Below, one piece after another: positions 6,349 through 8,271 of a stretch of DNA of 8,271 bases. The stretch lies in assembly GCA_021162325.1 (NCBI GenBank), contig JAGGYV010000355.1, positions 1 to 8,271 on the forward strand. Reading direction: 5' to 3'. Within the stretch, counting starts at the first letter, position 1. The number at the start of each line of letters is the position of its first letter. The position numbers and the translations under genes are program-made. The notes beneath the pieces are model-generated. The model made no database searches. It saw only the letters and a program-made list of their open reading frames with translations, and had not been told where the DNA came from. Origin of the DNA: Desulfobacteraceae bacterium. Lineage in GTDB: Bacteria > Desulfobacterota > Desulfobacteria > Desulfobacterales > Desulfosalsimonadaceae.

Positions 6349-6721
6349 AAAAAATGAAACAAAAATTAAGCGGGCATTTGAGGTGGTCGACCGATTGGAA
6401 AAAAATGAGAAAAAAAAGGCCGCTTCAGCAGGGGGCAGCGCATCCGGGGCGGGAAAAAAGAAAACAGGCAAACGATCAGGCCTGCAGTTTCGTTTTTCAA
6501 TGGATGCGTTAATCTCGGATCAGGACACGCGGGCCGCAAAGAAAGGGGGTCTCCATGCGGGTGAATCCAATTTGTTTAATTTTAAAATTACGCTTCCGCA
6601 TATCTGGAAAATCCCGGTGATTGGAAAAACCGCCTTAAAGATCATCAAGCGGATTCAGACGGAAGAATATCCGGAATCCATAAAAGATATTTTAAAGTCT
6701 TTAAAGAAAAAAAAGCCGTAG
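6335..6721 (+). CDS. Lysine-rich partner of ParA-like ATPase, unknown function
   Basis: A 128-residue, strongly basic protein that I cannot assign to a family. The ATG lies inside the 3' end of the ParA-like gene, with GAAGGGA (6324-6330) just before it, so the pair is coupled. Three parts can be seen: a basic, probably helical N-terminus (1-29), a low-complexity Ala/Ser/Gly/Lys linker (30-48), and a C-terminal half with hydrophobic and basic residues alternating (NFKITLPHIWKIPVIGK, 82-98) that ends in KKKKP. In known ParA systems the partner (ParB, McdB and others) often uses a basic N-terminal peptide to stimulate the ATPase. That this protein is such a cargo adaptor is inference from its position and composition. 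Confidence 0.7.
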   Translation: MTSTKKNETKIKRAFEVVDRLEKNEKKKAASAGGSASGAGKKKTGKRSGLQFRFSMDALISDQDTRAAKKGGLHAGESNLFNFKITLPHIWKIPVIGKTALKIIKRIQTEEYPESIKDILKSLKKKKP

Positions 6722-6724
6722 TCG

Positions 6725-6741
6725 GGTGCATTTTATGCACC
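6725..6741. repeat. Perfect hairpin after the ParA-partner gene
   Basis: GGTGCAT-TTT-ATGCACC, a 7-bp perfect stem three bases after the stop codon. It is followed by A-rich, not T-rich, sequence, so it is not a standard intrinsic terminator. It might protect the 3' end of the transcript. Confidence 0.6.
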
Positions 6742-6818
6742 AAAAATTGACGGTTGAAATTGAAAGTCGGAATTCTTTCCCGACAAAAAAATATCTATTC
6801 AATGCTCAGGAGATAAAC

Positions 6819-7022
6819 ATGAAGCTTAAGGTGATAATTCACGAGGCCGAAGAAGGTGGATTCTGGGCCGAGGTGCCTTCCATAAACGGATGCGCGACAC
6901 AAGGGGAGACGTTTGATGAATTGCTGCGTAATATTTATGAAGCCGTTGAAGGGTGTTTATCCGTTGATATTCAAGACATCGCCATTTCTAAAACAGACAG
7001 GGTGATGGAGATTGCGGTGTGA
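6819..7022 (+). CDS. hicB: HicB-family antitoxin, now orphan
   Basis: A 67-residue antitoxin of the short HicB type (UPF0150/COG1598). The characteristic run is IIHEAEEGGFWAEVPSINGC (6-25), then TQGETFDELLRNIYEAVEGCL (27-47), and it ends RVMEIAV. The family normally neutralises the mRNA-cleaving HicA toxin and autoregulates the operon. This short form has no separate C-terminal DNA-binding domain. AGGAGA at 6808-6813, five bases before ATG 6819, sets the start; an upstream in-frame GTG (6726) would begin inside a hairpin and is rejected. The stop overlaps the GTG of a hicA remnant by 4 nt, the classical hicB-hicA arrangement. Because the toxin is truncated, the antitoxin is probably relict or acts on a toxin elsewhere. 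Confidence 0.88.
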   Translation: MKLKVIIHEAEEGGFWAEVPSINGCATQGETFDELLRNIYEAVEGCLSVDIQDIAISKTDRVMEIAV

Positions 7023-7126
7023 AGGCTGTCAGTGGAAAGAAAGAATGTCAAAGCAGTCAGAGCCGCGACCGTGAGGGAGCGGGGAAAAAAATGTCGAATA
7101 TTATTAAGAAATGTAGGCCGGATTAG
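7019..7126 (+). pseudogene. hicA: Truncated hicA toxin remnant
   Basis: GTG at 7019 overlaps the hicB stop and encodes (M)KAVSGKKEC, the typical N-terminus of HicA proteins of the MKAVSGK type. From codon 10-11 the sequence enters the 32-bp dispersed repeat, and HicA similarity stops. The frame then runs through repeat sequence to TAG at 7124-7126, giving 35 codons. The rest of HicA, including the GSHhiY segment with the catalytic His, is not found downstream in any frame I inspected. The toxin is therefore almost certainly inactive. The break coincides with the repeat boundary at 7048, which points to replacement or deletion through the repeat. Confidence 0.78.
7048..7079 (+). repeat. 32-bp dispersed GC-rich repeat, copy 2
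   Basis: This matches the copy at 5501-5532 at 30 of 32 bases, in the same orientation, 1.5 kb away. The similarity begins exactly where the hicA reading frame loses homology. CCGC (7063-7066) and the downstream GCGG (7079-7082) can pair weakly. It probably belongs to a larger genomic family. Confidence 0.85.
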
Positions 7127-7146
7127 CGCATAGCGCGTAATCCGGC
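7117..7146. repeat. REP-like palindrome GCCGGATTA...TAATCCGGC
   Basis: GCCGGATTA (7117-7125) pairs with TAATCCGGC (7138-7146), and GCGC tracts in the interior extend the stem imperfectly. Palindromes of the form GTAGGxxGGATTAGCG...CGTAATCC are common dispersed elements in proteobacterial intergenic DNA. It follows the hicA remnant directly. Confidence 0.8.
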
Positions 7147-7153
7147 ATTTGTG

Positions 7154-7179
7154 AAGGGCGCAAAGCATTGTGCCCTTTT
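7154..7179 (+). terminator. Possible intrinsic terminator
   Basis: AAGGGCGCA (7154-7162) pairs with TGTGCCCTT (7169-7177) with one mismatch around AAGCAT, and is followed by TT and then AT-rich DNA (four T in all, 7176-7179). It could end the parA-hicB transcript before the hydrolase gene. The short T tract makes it moderate at best. Confidence 0.5.
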
Positions 7180-7232
7180 AAATTTTAACAAGTTCGTGCC
7201 TGAAGATATAGATCTACGGAAAAACTAAGGCT

Positions 7233-8078
7233 ATGAAATTCGGAAGCTATGACTGTTTTACCCTGGTAATGGATTCATTTTTGTTAGATGGCGGCGCCAT
7301 GTTTGGCGTGGTGCCGAAAAATTTGTGGGAAAAGAAGATCCCTGCGGACGCCTTGAATCGAATTCCCATGCAGGCCAGATCTCTGGTCATCCGGGGCAAC
7401 GATAAAATTATTTTGGTCGACACCGGAATCGGGGATAAACTTCCGGATAAATTTAAGACAATTTATGATATTCAGACTTCGGTCAGTTCAATGGCAGAGC
7501 GTTTGGCACCGTTTGAGTTGACCGTAGACGATTTCACCGATGTTATCCTCACCCACCTTCATTTTGATCATGCCGGGGGTTCCACAGCCCTTGTCAACGG
7601 CAACGTCGTTGCCACATTTCCCAATGCCGTTTACCACGTTCAGCAAACCCAATGGGAGCTGGCCTGCCATCCGTCTGTTCGGGACCGCTCCAGTTATATC
7701 CCGGATAATTTTATACCGCTTTTGGAACAGGACGTTTTAAATATTGTCAACGGACCCTTTGTTGATTTTTTTGACGGCATTGATTTGATCGTAACGGATG
7801 GGCACAGCATGGGGCAGCAACATCCCCTGATTAAAGGAGAGGATAACGCCCTTTTTTTCTGTGCGGATTTAATTCCGACATCTGCGCATATTCCCACTGC
7901 CTGGCATATGGGATATGATAATCATCCATTAAACATCATGGATGAGAAAGATGCGATTCTGTCCCGGGCCATTGAAGAGAACTGGATTTTATGCTTTGAA
8001 CATGACCCGGTTGTTGCTGCGGCAAGTGTACGGGAAGAAAGGGGACGGGCGGTGATAGATCAGGTTGTTGATTTGTGA
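7233..8078 (+). CDS. Metallo-beta-lactamase-fold hydrolase
   Basis: A cytoplasmic MBL-fold hydrolase of 281 residues with no signal peptide. The full dinuclear metal ligand set is visible: His108, His110, Asp112 and His113 in THLHFDHAGG, His191 (TDGHSMGQ), Asp212 (FFCADLIPT) and His257 (CFEHDP). LVDTGIGDKL (61-70) is the usual strand before the active site. The long insertion after the first motif and the TxGHSxGQ and FEHDP patterns resemble the lactonase-like branch (AHL lactonases, YtnP type), but the substrate cannot be read from sequence. No LuxR/LuxI-type gene is nearby. The start ATG has only a weak AAGG two bases upstream. It follows the possible terminator at 7154-7179, so it is probably transcribed separately. 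Confidence 0.9.
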   Translation: MKFGSYDCFTLVMDSFLLDGGAMFGVVPKNLWEKKIPADALNRIPMQARSLVIRGNDKIILVDTGIGDKLPDKFKTIYDIQTSVSSMAERLAPFELTVDDFTDVILTHLHFDHAGGSTALVNGNVVATFPNAVYHVQQTQWELACHPSVRDRSSYIPDNFIPLLEQDVLNIVNGPFVDFFDGIDLIVTDGHSMGQQHPLIKGEDNALFFCADLIPTSAHIPTAWHMGYDNHPLNIMDEKDAILSRAIEENWILCFEHDPVVAAASVREERGRAVIDQVVDL

Positions 8079-8152
8079 TGGACCAGCAATTTTTTGAAAA
8101 GTGTGCAAAGTCATACAGATTGAGGCTTTAGTCATCGTTTCGGCCAGCACAA

Positions 8153-8264
8153 TGTCATTCCGGCATGCTTCCCCGATAGAAACATTCGAGGACAAGCTTA
8201 GCCGGAATCTATGTTCGGATATAGCACATAACTGGATTCCCGATAGAAACATTCGGGAATGACA
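8153..8264. repeat. MITE-like element with hairpins and paired 17-bp repeat
   Basis: TGTCATTCC (8153-8161) and GGAATGACA (8256-8264) are perfect inverted ends. Inside, ATTCCGGC (8157-8164) pairs with GCCGGAAT (8201-8208), and ATTCCCGA (8236-8243) pairs with TCGGGAAT (8253-8260). The 17-mer CCCGATAGAAACATTCG occurs twice (8172-8188 and 8239-8255), in the loop region of each hairpin. It is non-coding and the remaining bases 8079-8152 show nothing notable. Confidence 0.7.
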
Positions 8265-8271
8265 AATCTGC

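Noticed and set aside
5620..6721. Chromosome or plasmid partition locus (parABS)
   Set aside because: No ParB-like protein and no TGTTNCACGTGAAACA-type parS site were seen, and the partner protein is not ParB-like.
6725..6741. Intrinsic terminator after the ParA partner gene
   Set aside because: The stem is perfect but the following bases are A-rich, not a T tract.
6726..6818. Longer HicB starting at GTG 6726
   Set aside because: It begins inside a hairpin, the extra residues have no HicB similarity, and AGGAGA precedes ATG 6819 at proper spacing.
8172..8255. Two copies of a 17-mer separated by 50 bp, superficially CRISPR-like
   Set aside because: There are only two copies, each forms part of a larger hairpin, the gap is not spacer-like, and no cas gene is present.

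Overview
The window looks like a chromosomal stretch from an anaerobic Desulfobacterota bacterium (a sulfate reducer of the Desulfobacteraceae type). This is an inference from the single-cluster ferredoxin, the style of the proteins and the many short intergenic repeats; no rRNA or other phylogenetic marker is present. One gene is on the minus strand (a Spy/CpxP-like periplasmic protein, 150-761). All other genes are on the plus strand.

Layout. 1-150: three adjoining repeats (two 7-bp tandem arrays and a REP-like triple hairpin) that run up to the stop codon of the minus-strand gene. 150-761: Met/His-rich Spy/CpxP-like protein. 762-1215: AT-rich divergent intergenic region holding a MITE-like inverted repeat. 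1216-2718: glycerol kinase. 2784-2812: a near-consensus sigma70 promoter. 2960-3202: [4Fe-4S] ferredoxin. 3211-3341: an element with 9-bp terminal inverted repeats. 3384-5486: a 700-residue protein whose C-terminal half matches cyanobacterial long-chain acyl-ACP reductase (aldehyde-forming) and whose first ~315 residues I do not recognise. 5620-6721: an orphan ParA-type ATPase overlapping by 14 nt a small, very lysine-rich protein. 6819-7022: HicB antitoxin. 7019-7126: the remnant of hicA, cut off after about ten codons exactly where a dispersed 32-bp repeat begins. 7117-7177: two hairpins, the second terminator-like. 7233-8078: metallo-beta-lactamase-fold hydrolase with a full set of metal ligands. 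8153-8264: another element with inverted repeat ends.

How the genes may work together. Glycerol kinase makes glycerol-3-phosphate for lipid synthesis or glycerol use, and the large reductase probably acts on acyl thioesters, so there is a loose lipid theme, but no operon linking them is evident. The ferredoxin promoter could also serve the reductase gene. The ParA-like ATPase and its basic partner are tightly coupled and look like a cargo-positioning pair, not a chromosome-partition locus, since no ParB or parS is visible. The toxin-antitoxin pair is dead on the toxin side.

The most interesting items are the two-part acyl-ACP-reductase-like enzyme, the ParA/lysine-rich-partner module and the hicA truncation at a repeat boundary.
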